A stretch of 64,000 nt of DNA from Mesorhizobium loti. GTDB taxonomy: Bacteria; Pseudomonadota; Alphaproteobacteria; Rhizobiales; Rhizobiaceae. The position numbers and the translations under genes were made by a program. The notes below the pieces were generated by a model, which did no database searches, was not told the DNA's origin, and saw only the letters and a list, made by a program, of their open reading frames with translations. Positions 17,328-25,266 of the stretch are shown one piece after another (the stretch's first letter is position 1; the number at the start of each line of letters is the position of its first letter). The DNA is taken from assembly GCF_013170705.1 (NCBI RefSeq), contig NZ_CP033334.1, positions 558,001 through 622,000 of the forward strand. The letters are read 5' to 3'.

Positions 17328-17411
17328 TGCCACCAAAGCCTCCCTGAATCCATCTGACGCCGGGCGGCGGAGCGCCGGCGGCGGGCTTGTTCGCCGCCCA
17401 CTTCGGTGCAT

Positions 17412-17429
17412 CATAGATTATAATAGCAT
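17412..17429. promoter_or_regulatory. putative GntR operator, site 4
   Basis: CATAGATTATAATAGCAT keeps the central ATTATAAT and the right half AGCAT of the palindrome found at four other promoters; the left half is poor. It is about 85 bases before the fused E1 gene. Confidence 0.45.
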
Positions 17430-17465
17430 AATGTCTACTGGCTCCAAGCAGAGCCGCGTGGAGCG

Positions 17466-18686
17466 TTAGATTCTTGTCATGCGCACCGTGGCGTCCGGGC
17501 GCTGGAACAGCTCCGGGCGCAGGCCGAGACCGAGCCCGGGCCCATCGAGCGGCACGACATGGCCGCGCTCGACCGGCGGAATGTCGGCGACGATTTCGGT
17601 GTACCAGCCGGTGAAGTAGGCGCGCACCGCCTCCTGGTAATTGACGTTCGGCAAGGTGGCCGACAGCGCGCAGCTGGCGGCATAGACGATCGGCCCGGTG
17701 CAATCGTGCAAGGTGACAGGCAGTTCGCTGGCTTCGGCCATGTTGGCGATCTTGCGCGCTTCGGAGAGGCCGCCGCACCAGGCGAGGTCGATCATGATCA
17801 CGCTGGCCGCGCGCTTGTCGATCAGCTGCCTGAACATCTGCCGCGAGGCGAGCCGCTCGCTGGCGGCAATGGGGATCGAGGTGTGGCGGGCAAGCTCGGC
17901 CATGGCGTCGAGCTCGTTGTAGCGGATCGGTTCCTCCAGCCAGGCGACGTCATAGGCTTTCAGCGCCTCCGCGATGCGCAGCACGGGCGGCAAGGTCCAC
18001 AGCCCGTGCAGCTCGACCATGATTTCCATGTCGCGACCGACAGCGTCGCGGATCTTCTGGAACGGCTCCAGCGCCTTGTCGAGATCGGCGAGCGAGATTC
18101 GGGTGCCGTTCGACGCCTCCGCCGCAATGTCGAACGGCCAGATCTTCATCGCGCCAATGCCTTCGGATTTCAGGCTCCTGGCGAGATCGCCGGCATTGTA
18201 GCGCCAGGCGAGCAGGTCCTCGTACGGGCCCTCGTTCGAATCGCCCGCCTTCAGCGACCAGTCCTCGCCGCGCTCGAACAGGGCGTTCTTCTTCGTGGCG
18301 CGGACATGTTTGTAGCCGGCGCAAGTGTTGTAGATCGGCACGGTCTTGTGAGTGCGGCCGCCAAGCAGCCGCCAGACCGGTTCGCCAAGCGCCTGGCCAT
18401 AAATGTCCCAGAGCGCAATGTTGACGGCGGAATTGCCGCGCACCTCGGCGCCGGAATCCCGTGCGCCGACATAGACGCCGCCGAGCGTGCGGTCGTGCAG
18501 TTCGATGTCGCGCGGATCCTTCCCCAACAGATAGGATGCAACATTGTCGTGGATGTAGGACGCGACGGGCCCCGGCGCCCAGAAGGTCTCTCCGGTGCCG
18601 ATGAGACCGGCATCGGTGTGGACGCGCAGCCAGAACAGGAATGGAAACTCGGCCAGCTGCAGCGTTTCGAGCGCGACGACTTTCAT
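17466..18686 (-). CDS. mandelate racemase/muconate lactonizing enzyme family dehydratase
   Basis: A 406-residue enolase-superfamily protein, probably an acid-sugar dehydratase. The start at 18686 has GGGAGGAAAAG upstream. The N-terminal capping domain covers about 1-125. The barrel shows MKIWPFD (about 195), the metal ligands in MVELHGLW and WLEEPI, ASERLASRQMF, and LPVTLHDCTGP (a His-bearing loop). It is transcribed away from the SDR-transketolase operon, and the two starts flank the shared operator at 18756. The substrate is not predictable from sequence alone. Confidence 0.87.
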   Translation of the reverse strand: MKVVALETLQLAEFPFLFWLRVHTDAGLIGTGETFWAPGPVASYIHDNVASYLLGKDPRDIELHDRTLGGVYVGARDSGAEVRGNSAVNIALWDIYGQALGEPVWRLLGGRTHKTVPIYNTCAGYKHVRATKKNALFERGEDWSLKAGDSNEGPYEDLLAWRYNAGDLARSLKSEGIGAMKIWPFDIAAEASNGTRISLADLDKALEPFQKIRDAVGRDMEIMVELHGLWTLPPVLRIAEALKAYDVAWLEEPIRYNELDAMAELARHTSIPIAASERLASRQMFRQLIDKRAASVIMIDLAWCGGLSEARKIANMAEASELPVTLHDCTGPIVYAASCALSATLPNVNYQEAVRAYFTGWYTEIVADIPPVERGHVVPLDGPGLGLGLRPELFQRPDATVRMTRI

Positions 18687-18755
18687 CTTTTCCTCCCACT
18701 GCGGCGGACCATGCGGTCGACGGGACAATAACACATCGCCGTTGACAGCCATTTA

Positions 18756-18769
18756 TGGTACCGGTATCA
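18756..18769. promoter_or_regulatory. LacI-type operator palindrome, copy 2 (divergent promoter)
   Basis: TGGTACCGGTATCA is the exact reverse complement of the palindrome at 12121-12134. It lies between the divergent dehydratase gene (start 18686) and SDR gene (start 18803), so it can control both. It also gives an apparent ATG at 18755 that should not be taken as a gene start. Confidence 0.68.
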
Positions 18770-18802
18770 ATCCCGTCAAGATGGCCACGGGAGGGCGTTC
18801 GC

Positions 18803-19597
18803 TTGCCTGCCAAAGATCAAGACACGGCGCGGCGCAGAGCACTGGTCACCGGTGCCGCGGGCGGCCTCGGCCGCGAGGTGGCGATCCAGTTGGCCCGGCG
18901 AAACTGTGTGGTCGCGGTCACCGACATCAATGGCGAGGGACTGGCCGAGACCATCGGGCGGATCGGCGAAACAGGCTCGGAAAGCGAAAGCATTGTCAGC
19001 GATTTCACCAGTGAGGGCGCACCGGAAGCGGCGGTCGAAAAAGTGGTCGCGCGCTGGGGCGGCATCGACATCCTCGTCAACAATGCCGGCTATGGCGTGA
19101 TCGAGCCGTTCCTCGATGCCACCTACAAGGCCTGGACGCGCACGCTGGCCCTCAACGTCACGGCACTCGCCATGGCCTGCAAGGCGGCGGGGCGGGTGAT
19201 GCGCGAGCAGCGTTCGGGGCGCATCATCAACATCACCTCGCCGGGCTCGCGCATGGCGCTGCCCGATTACACGGCCTACACGGCGAGCAAGGCCGGCGTC
19301 GATTCCATCACCCGGGCCGCGGCCGTGGCGCTGGCGCCCTATGGCGTGCTGGTGAACAGCCTGGCGCCGGGCATGATGGACACCGAGATGCAGCGCTCGA
19401 CCGAGGTCGATCTCGCCCGCGCCAATGGCCGCGACGACCTGCAGGCCTTCCTCGACGAGCGCACCCGCCGCATTCCGCTCGGCCGCCGCGCCGAGATCTC
19501 AGAGGTCGCTGAGGCCGTCGTCTGGCTCTGCCTCGATGCACCCCGATACATGACCGCCGAGCGGCTCAACATGTCGGGCGGGCTCGACAAGGACTGA
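18803..19597 (+). CDS. SDR-family NAD(P)-dependent oxidoreductase
   Basis: A 264-residue short-chain dehydrogenase. The TTG at 18803 is the preferred start: GGGAGGG lies 8 bases upstream, and the ATG at 18755 falls in the operator palindrome. The Rossmann motif is TGAAGGLG (about 16-23), followed by the acidic VTDIN, the NNAG motif, catalytic Ser in NITSPGSR, and YTASK (Tyr and Lys). All catalytic residues are present, unlike the two SDR-like proteins at 23795-25182. It heads an operon with the split transketolase and a dehydratase, so it probably oxidises or reduces an intermediate of the same pathway. Confidence 0.88.
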   Translation: MPAKDQDTARRRALVTGAAGGLGREVAIQLARRNCVVAVTDINGEGLAETIGRIGETGSESESIVSDFTSEGAPEAAVEKVVARWGGIDILVNNAGYGVIEPFLDATYKAWTRTLALNVTALAMACKAAGRVMREQRSGRIINITSPGSRMALPDYTAYTASKAGVDSITRAAAVALAPYGVLVNSLAPGMMDTEMQRSTEVDLARANGRDDLQAFLDERTRRIPLGRRAEISEVAEAVVWLCLDAPRYMTAERLNMSGGLDKD

Positions 19598-19601
19598 TCA
19601 C

Positions 19602-20450
19602 ATGCTGCGAAACTCCCCTCCCGACAGCGCCGATATCGGCGCGCTAGAACGCAAGGCGACACGGCTGCGCCGGCACATGCTGACCATGGCGCGCGGCCAG
19701 GGCCAGGGCTATATCGGCCAGGGTCTCGGCATCGCCGATATGCTGGCCGCGCTGTATTTCCACGAACTGCGCTACGATCCGCATAGTCCGGCATGGTCCG
19801 ATCGCGACCGCTTCCTGCTCTCGACCGGGCATTATTCCATCGCGCTGTGGGCCGCATTGGCCGAGGCCGGCATCATCCCGGTCGAGGAATTGATCACCTA
19901 CGGCGCCGACAACAGCCGGCTGGAAATGTCGACGCTCGACACCACGCCCGGTGTCGAAGTGATCGGGGGCTCGCTCGGCCATGGGCTCGGACAGGGCGTC
20001 GGCCAGGCGCTGGGCCTGCGCGTGGACCGCTCCGACGCACGCGTCTTCGTCGAGCTTTCCGACGGCGAGATGCAGGAAGGCTCGACCTGGGAGGCGGCGA
20101 TGTCGGCCAGCCATTTCAGGCTCGACGGGCTGGTGGCGCTGGTCGATTGCAACGGCATTCAGGCCGATGGCCCCGTGGTGCTCGACATGGAGCCGGTGGC
20201 CGACAAATGGCGTGCCTTCGGCTGGCAGACATCGGAGATCGACGGCAACGACATGAGGATGATGGTCGGTGCGCTGGCGGATGCGAGGAACCGCAATGGC
20301 AAGCCGAAGGCGATCGTGCTGCGCACGCTTCCGGGCAAAGGGGTGCCGCGCATCGAAACCTCCGAGAAATCGCACTTCTTCCGCATCGACGTGGCGCAAT
20401 GGGACGGCATCATCGCCGAGTTCGAAAAGACCATGGGGGCAGCCCAATGA
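19602..20450 (+). CDS. transketolase N-terminal subunit (TPP-binding half)
   Basis: A 282-residue protein equivalent to the first third of transketolase. Visible are the substrate/TPP His region STGHYSIALWAAL (about 67-79), GGSLGHGLGQGVGQALG (about 123-139), and the TPP/Mg motif LSDGEMQEGSTWEA with LVALVDCNGIQADG about 25 residues on. It needs the C-terminal half, encoded next with a 4-base overlap. Split transketolases are often specialised for unusual sugar substrates. The context with a sugar-acid dehydratase suggests ketol transfer or cleavage in a catabolic route. Confidence 0.9.
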   Translation: MLRNSPPDSADIGALERKATRLRRHMLTMARGQGQGYIGQGLGIADMLAALYFHELRYDPHSPAWSDRDRFLLSTGHYSIALWAALAEAGIIPVEELITYGADNSRLEMSTLDTTPGVEVIGGSLGHGLGQGVGQALGLRVDRSDARVFVELSDGEMQEGSTWEAAMSASHFRLDGLVALVDCNGIQADGPVVLDMEPVADKWRAFGWQTSEIDGNDMRMMVGALADARNRNGKPKAIVLRTLPGKGVPRIETSEKSHFFRIDVAQWDGIIAEFEKTMGAAQ

Positions 20451-21436
20451 GCGGCGCGGCGACGGAGGCCGGACGTACGCTGGCCATGGGCCAGGACGAA
20501 GCCGTTGGCGGCGGCCGGCGGAGCGTGGAGGCGCCTTTCGGCAAGGCTTTGGCGCGGCTTGGCCAGAGCCGTCCAGACATTGTTGGACTGACCGCCGACC
20601 TCGGCAAATACACGGATATCTTGCCGTTCCGCGACGCCTTCCCGGACCGCTTCTTCAATGTCGGCATGGCCGAGCAGAACCTGGTCGCGGTGGCCGCCGG
20701 ACTGGCGCGCACCGGCAAGGTGCCGTTCGCCACCACCTATGGCGTGTTCGCGACGCGGCGCGCCTATGATTTCGTCGCCATCGCGCTCGCCCACTCCAAC
20801 CTCGACGTCAAGATCGTCGCCGGCCTGCCGGGACTGACCACCGGCTATGGCGGCACGCATCAGGCGATCGAGGACCTGGCCTTGATGCGGATGATCCCCG
20901 GCCTGACCATCATCGACCCCTGCGACGCGACGGAGATCGAAGCAGCGACCGAGGCGATCGCGGAGCATGGGGGGCCGGTCTACATGCGGCTCTTGCGTGG
21001 CAGCGTGCCGGTGGTGTTCGAGCCTGGCTACATCTTCGAGATCGGCAAGGCGCGCTGCCTTCGCCAAGGTTCCGATGTCGGCATCATCTCGACCGGCTTC
21101 ATGACCGAGCGGGCGCTGGATGCGGCGGATGCGTTGGACAAACAAGGCATCTCGGCCGGCGTGCTGCATGTGCCGACGATCAAGCCATTCGATGCCGGGG
21201 CGGTGGCCGAATTTGCCGCTGGTTTCAACCATATCGTCACGGCGGAAAACCATGTCGTGGTCGGCGGCCTGGCGAGCCTTGTCGTCGAGACCTTGTTCGA
21301 TGCCGGCATTGCGAAGAAAGTCACCCGCATCGGCCTGCCCGACCGCTATATCGAATGCGGCGCGGTGCCGACCTTGCAGGCGAAATATGGGCTGACGACC
21401 GACGCCATCGTCGCAACAATTGCCGCGTTGAACTAG
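20447..21436 (+). CDS. transketolase C-terminal subunit
   Basis: A 329-residue protein containing the pyrimidine-binding and C-terminal transketolase domains. It includes VGLTADLGKYTDI, the cofactor-activating Glu in NVGMAEQNLVAVAAGLA (about 65-81), and the GGTHQAIEDLALMRMIPGL segment. It starts with ATG at 20447 inside the stop of the N-terminal subunit gene (ATGA). The two proteins should form an alpha2beta2 enzyme. The first 30 residues (rich in Gly, Glu and Arg) extend beyond the usual start of this subunit. Confidence 0.9.
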   Translation: MSGAATEAGRTLAMGQDEAVGGGRRSVEAPFGKALARLGQSRPDIVGLTADLGKYTDILPFRDAFPDRFFNVGMAEQNLVAVAAGLARTGKVPFATTYGVFATRRAYDFVAIALAHSNLDVKIVAGLPGLTTGYGGTHQAIEDLALMRMIPGLTIIDPCDATEIEAATEAIAEHGGPVYMRLLRGSVPVVFEPGYIFEIGKARCLRQGSDVGIISTGFMTERALDAADALDKQGISAGVLHVPTIKPFDAGAVAEFAAGFNHIVTAENHVVVGGLASLVVETLFDAGIAKKVTRIGLPDRYIECGAVPTLQAKYGLTTDAIVATIAALN

Positions 21437-21445
21437 GACTGCCGC

Positions 21446-22633
21446 ATGAAGATCACCGACATCGAGACCTTTGCCGTCGGCGCCGGGTGGAAGAACTGGC
21501 TCTTCGTCAAGGTGCAGACGGACAAGGGCATCCATGGTATCGGCGAAGGCACGCTGAACGGCTTCATCAAGACCACCGAGGCCGGTGTGCACGAACTCAA
21601 GCACCTCGCCATCGGTCAGGATCCGCGCCGCATCAACGCGCTGGCCAAGCGCATGCTGGATAGCGTCTCGCTGGACGGCGGCCATATCCACCGCACGGTG
21701 ATCGCGGCGGTCGAGGTCGCCTGCTGGGATATTCTGGGCAAGAGCCTCGCCGTGCCGATCCACCAGTTGCTCGGCGGCCAGGTGCGCGACAGCGTGCTCG
21801 GCTACGCCAATGGCTGGTACCGCACCGAGCGCACGCCGGAGGCTTTTCTGGAAGCCGCCAAGGCGGTTCTGGCCAAGGGCTTCAAAGCGTTCAAGCTCGA
21901 CCCGTTCGGCACCGCGCAGGGCTTTATCTCGCGCGAGGAACTGGACCTTTCTTACGCCATTTGCCGAACGCTGCGTGATTGCTTGCCCAAGGACACGGGA
22001 ATTCTGATCGACGTGCATGCGCGCTTCACCGAGATCGCGGCGCTGCAGGCGGCGCGGAAGTTCGCCGACCTCGACATCTACTGGTGGGAGGAGCCGACCT
22101 CGCGCGACCGGCAGGAGACCGTGCACGAAGTGGCGCATCGCTCGCCGATCCCGGTCGCGACCGGCGAGATGTACGACACGGTCGGGCAGTTCTACACGCT
22201 GGCCGCCGGCGGCGGCGTCAACATCTTCCAGCCCGAGCCGATGTCGCTCGGCGGCATCGCGCCATCGATGCAGGTGGCCAATTTGGCACTTGCCCATGGC
22301 AGCCACATCGCGCCGCACCAGAGCGGTGGGCCGGTGGCGACGGCGGTGTGCCTGCAACTGGCGGCGGCGGTGCCGAACTTCCTCATCCAGGAGCATTTCG
22401 ACGCCTTCAACGACCCGTGGACGCGCGACCTCGTCACCTGGCATCCAACCGTCAATCCGGACAACGGCCATCTGTCTCTGCCAGATACGCCGGGGCTCGG
22501 CATCGATCTCAACATCGAGGCTATCAAGGATCACCCTTACGATCCCAACGCCTATCTCAACGTCCATGCGGAAGGCTGGGAGAAGCGTCTCGGGCGGCGG
22601 GAAGAGACGGGGAAACCGAAGCGAAAAGGCTGA
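21446..22633 (+). CDS. enolase-superfamily sugar-acid dehydratase (galactonate dehydratase-like)
   Basis: A 395-residue protein of the mandelate racemase group, close to D-galactonate and related dehydratases. It has GIHGIGEGTLNG at the N-terminus, the barrel Lys region AFKLDPFGTAQG (about 150), ILIDVHARFT (metal Asp and catalytic His), WWEEPTSR, ATGEMYDTV (third ligand Glu) and SHIAPHQSGGPV (catalytic His). It lies 9 bases after the transketolase operon genes and ends convergently with a LacI gene. The exact sugar acid is unknown. Confidence 0.88.
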   Translation: MKITDIETFAVGAGWKNWLFVKVQTDKGIHGIGEGTLNGFIKTTEAGVHELKHLAIGQDPRRINALAKRMLDSVSLDGGHIHRTVIAAVEVACWDILGKSLAVPIHQLLGGQVRDSVLGYANGWYRTERTPEAFLEAAKAVLAKGFKAFKLDPFGTAQGFISREELDLSYAICRTLRDCLPKDTGILIDVHARFTEIAALQAARKFADLDIYWWEEPTSRDRQETVHEVAHRSPIPVATGEMYDTVGQFYTLAAGGGVNIFQPEPMSLGGIAPSMQVANLALAHGSHIAPHQSGGPVATAVCLQLAAAVPNFLIQEHFDAFNDPWTRDLVTWHPTVNPDNGHLSLPDTPGLGIDLNIEAIKDHPYDPNAYLNVHAEGWEKRLGRREETGKPKRKG

Positions 22634-23671
22634 TCAAGCACTCTCGCGGTCGACGATCTCGAAGCCGAGGCTGGTGATGGTCGGCACCTTGGTGTCGCCG
22701 CCGAGCCTCGCCAGCAATTGCCGCACCGCGCGGCGGCCCATCTCGTAGCGGTTGACCTTCACCGTCGTCAGCGGCGGATAGAGCTGCGCGGCCAAATCCA
22801 TGTCGCCATAGCCGGCGATCGCGATCCTGCCCGGCACCGCCCAGCGCCGGCGGTGACATTCCTGGACGGCGCCTACAGCCAGCGTGTCGCTGGAAAAGAA
22901 GATGGCATCGATATCCCTGTGCCTGGAGGTCAGCGTCACCAATGCCTCGGCACCGCCCTGCGCGGTGATCGGCACTTCAACCTCCATGTCGGCATGGTTC
23001 TTGAAACCGAGTTCGGTGAGTGCGGCGTGATAGCCGGTGCGGCGCTGCTGCAAACGGTCATTGCCATGGATCGGCGTCGAGACGAAGCCTATGCGCTTGT
23101 AGCCCTTGGCCGCCAGATGCATGGTCATTGCATAGGCGGTCTCGAAGTTGGAGACGCCGACCACCATGTCTATCGGCTTGCGGCCCTTGATCTCGGATAT
23201 CTCGACCACCGGTGCGCCGCTGCTCTTCAGAAGCGCCCGTGCCGCCTCGCTTTGCACGAAGCTTTGCAGGATCATGCCGACCGGGCGCCAGCCGAGCAGA
23301 TTGCGGATCGATTTTTCCTCCGCCTCCTGCGTGAATTCACCCTGCACCAGAAGCATCGAGTAGCCGCTCTCATGGCATTCGTCGGACATGCCTTGCACCT
23401 GTTCGGCAATGCCTGAATTGATCAGCGCCGGCACCACCGTGCCGATCATGCGGCCATTGCCGCGCATGCTTGAGGCCAGCCGGTTGGGCACGAAGCCGGC
23501 CTGCTCGATCGCTTCGAGCACTCTGATGCGTGTCTCCGGCGACACCATGTCGGGATTGGACAGCGCGCGCGACACCGTCATCGGCGCGACGCCGACACGC
23601 TTGGCGATCTCACGGACGCCAAGGCGTTGCGGTTTTTTTCCGCCCGCCGGCGGCTTGTCGACCATCACCAT
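22634..23671 (-). CDS. LacI-family transcriptional regulator
   Basis: A 345-residue regulator. The helix-turn-helix is at about residues 15-40 (VREIAKRVGVAPMTVSRALS), followed by the hinge SSMRGNGRMIG and a periplasmic-binding-protein-like sensor domain. Start 23671 is chosen because a frame extending to 23734 would add a non-conserved hydrophobic lead. It is convergent with the dehydratase gene and is the likely reader of the TGGTACCGGTATCA operators at 12121 and 18756; this assignment is inferred from position. Confidence 0.87.
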   Translation of the reverse strand: MVMVDKPPAGGKKPQRLGVREIAKRVGVAPMTVSRALSNPDMVSPETRIRVLEAIEQAGFVPNRLASSMRGNGRMIGTVVPALINSGIAEQVQGMSDECHESGYSMLLVQGEFTQEAEEKSIRNLLGWRPVGMILQSFVQSEAARALLKSSGAPVVEISEIKGRKPIDMVVGVSNFETAYAMTMHLAAKGYKRIGFVSTPIHGNDRLQQRRTGYHAALTELGFKNHADMEVEVPITAQGGAEALVTLTSRHRDIDAIFFSSDTLAVGAVQECHRRRWAVPGRIAIAGYGDMDLAAQLYPPLTTVKVNRYEMGRRAVRQLLARLGGDTKVPTITSLGFEIVDRESA

Positions 23672-23794
23672 GCTCCAAAAGAGCGCGACCCACCAAGGCA
23701 ATGTCCTATGGATCACACCGTAGGCGCCTTTCATAGCGGGTGTGGTGGACGGTTTCCAGCAGCGGGTCCGGCGAGGACGGCAAGCATCAGCAAT

Positions 23795-24406
23795 TCAGAA
23801 ATTGCGGCCATAGCCTGCCGTCCACCCTCCGTCGACGCCCAGCATCTGGCCCGTCGTGTAGGTGTTGAGCGGATCGCAGAAGAACAGCACGGCCGCGACC
23901 GCCTCCTCGATGCGGCCGGCGCGGCCGACCGGTGTGTGGCTGAGCATCGCCTTGTCGCCCGAGACCATGGTTTCAGCCTCGACCGCGCCGAAGCCGACGG
24001 CATTGACCAGCACCTTCGGCCCGAACTCCATGGCCAGCGTACGCATGCCGGCCAGGATCGAGGCATTCTCCATGGAGAAGCGCGGATGGCGACGCATCGG
24101 CATGCCGGCGGTGGCCGAGATCAGGAAGACAATGCGCCCGCTGCCGCGCTCGGTCATGGCCACGGCCGCCTTGCGGGCATCGGCATACAAGGTGGGGGGA
24201 TCTTCGGCCGTCGTTCCCGGACGCAGCGGGCATGAAACAAGAAGGATGTCGGGGGGCAGCATGCCAACGGGCCGTGCCCGCACCCCTTCGACAATGCGGC
24301 CGCCATTGGCACGCAAGGTGGCAAGTGCCGCTTCGACAAGCGGATTGCCTGGGCCTTCCAGCGCTATGGTCGCGCCGGCGAGATCGATTTCCATCGCGTC
24401 ACTCAC
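23795..24406 (-). CDS. degenerate SDR-like protein
   Basis: A 203-residue protein with the C-terminal part of a short-chain dehydrogenase (SGRIVFLISATAGM, VGRAGRIEEAVAAVLFFCDP, GQMLGVDGGWTAGYG). The Gly-rich Rossmann motif at the N-terminus is missing and the catalytic YxxxK is replaced by FSMEN. It starts with GTG at 24406, overlapping the upstream SDR stop, or with ATG at 24394. It shares the ending DGGWTAGY with the upstream SDR. Likely a non-catalytic partner of that protein or a decaying copy. Confidence 0.65.
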   Translation of the reverse strand: MSDAMEIDLAGATIALEGPGNPLVEAALATLRANGGRIVEGVRARPVGMLPPDILLVSCPLRPGTTAEDPPTLYADARKAAVAMTERGSGRIVFLISATAGMPMRRHPRFSMENASILAGMRTLAMEFGPKVLVNAVGFGAVEAETMVSGDKAMLSHTPVGRAGRIEEAVAAVLFFCDPLNTYTTGQMLGVDGGWTAGYGRNF

Positions 24407-25182
24407 ATCATGTATCCCGCCGTCCAGCCGCCATCGACGGCCAGGACCTGGCCGTTGACGTAGCTCGCGGCGGGCGAGGCCAGGAACAGCACCGCCTCGG
24501 CGATCTCTTGCGGTTCAGCCGGGCGCCCGAGCGGGACATGGGCGAGGAACTCCTGCGTGCGGCCGGCGAACTTGCCGTCGTCGCCGTAAAACAGCTTGGC
24601 CGTCAGCGCCGTCATCACCGAGCCCGGTGCGATGGCGTTGGTCAGGATGCCCTTGCCTCCGAGTTCGATCGCCATCGACCGCGTCAGGTGGATGATGCCG
24701 GCCTTGGCGGCGACGAACGGGCTCTGCAGGCGCATGGCGGCAAGGCCGACGACCGAGGCGATGTTGACGATACGCCCGCCGTTGCCGGCGGCGAGCATCG
24801 GCGCAAGTGCCGCCCGGCTCATGATATAGAGGCCGTCAAGATCGATGCCGGTGATGCGGTCCCATTCCTCGGGCGGGAATTCATCCAGGGTGACGCGGTG
24901 CGCCAGCGTGTTGACGCCGGCATTGTTGATGAGGATGTCGAGGCGGCCGTAGCGCTGCATGATCGCGGCGATCGCACTGTCGACCGAGGCGGCATCACGG
25001 ATGTCCGTGACGCAGGCCATGGCGTTGCTCAAACCGGCCGCTACCTGGCTTGCGCCCTCGCCGTTGATGTCGGCGACGACGACGGCGGCGCCGTTGTCGG
25101 ACAGGCGTCCGGCGATGGAACCGCCGATGGCGCCCGCGGCCCCGGTGACCAGCGCTACCTTGCCTCGCAAATCGCAGCGCAT
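24403..25182 (-). CDS. SDR-family protein with Phe in place of the catalytic Tyr
   Basis: A 259-residue short-chain dehydrogenase-like protein with an intact cofactor site (TGAAGAIGGS, VADINGE) and NNAG, and the usual ending VDGGWTAG. The catalytic motif reads PFVAAK, where active enzymes have PYxxxK; the codon is TTC. The reaction may therefore be altered or lost. The ATG at 25182 is preferred to 25203. A GntR-type palindrome lies about 30 bases upstream. It is probably the first gene of a two-gene operon with the degenerate SDR. Confidence 0.8.
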   Translation of the reverse strand: MRCDLRGKVALVTGAAGAIGGSIAGRLSDNGAAVVVADINGEGASQVAAGLSNAMACVTDIRDAASVDSAIAAIMQRYGRLDILINNAGVNTLAHRVTLDEFPPEEWDRITGIDLDGLYIMSRAALAPMLAAGNGGRIVNIASVVGLAAMRLQSPFVAAKAGIIHLTRSMAIELGGKGILTNAIAPGSVMTALTAKLFYGDDGKFAGRTQEFLAHVPLGRPAEPQEIAEAVLFLASPAASYVNGQVLAVDGGWTAGYMM

Positions 25183-25212
25183 GTCCCGTCCGCCCCCGAG
25201 CAATATCGGGTT

Positions 25213-25230
25213 ATGCTATTATAATATTTG
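25213..25230. promoter_or_regulatory. putative GntR operator, site 5
   Basis: ATGCTATTATAATATTTG keeps the full left half and centre of ATGCTATTATAATAGCAT (14 of 18 positions). It is about 30 bases before the SDR gene start at 25182, in a position to block or drive its promoter. Confidence 0.5.
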
Positions 25231-25266
25231 CAGGGCGTGGACAAGCAGTTGAGTCATGGCAAGTGC

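Noticed and set aside
15855..17357. 500-codon open frame on the plus strand
   Set aside because: It is antisense to the E1 fusion gene and shows no domain or ribosome site.
18755..18802. ATG at 18755 as the start of the SDR gene
   Set aside because: The codons after it spell the operator palindrome, and there is no ribosome site. The TTG at 18803 has GGGAGGG 8 bases upstream.
20159..22567. 802-codon open frame on the minus strand
   Set aside because: It lies opposite the transketolase and dehydratase genes. It is a shadow of high-GC codon use and matches no family.
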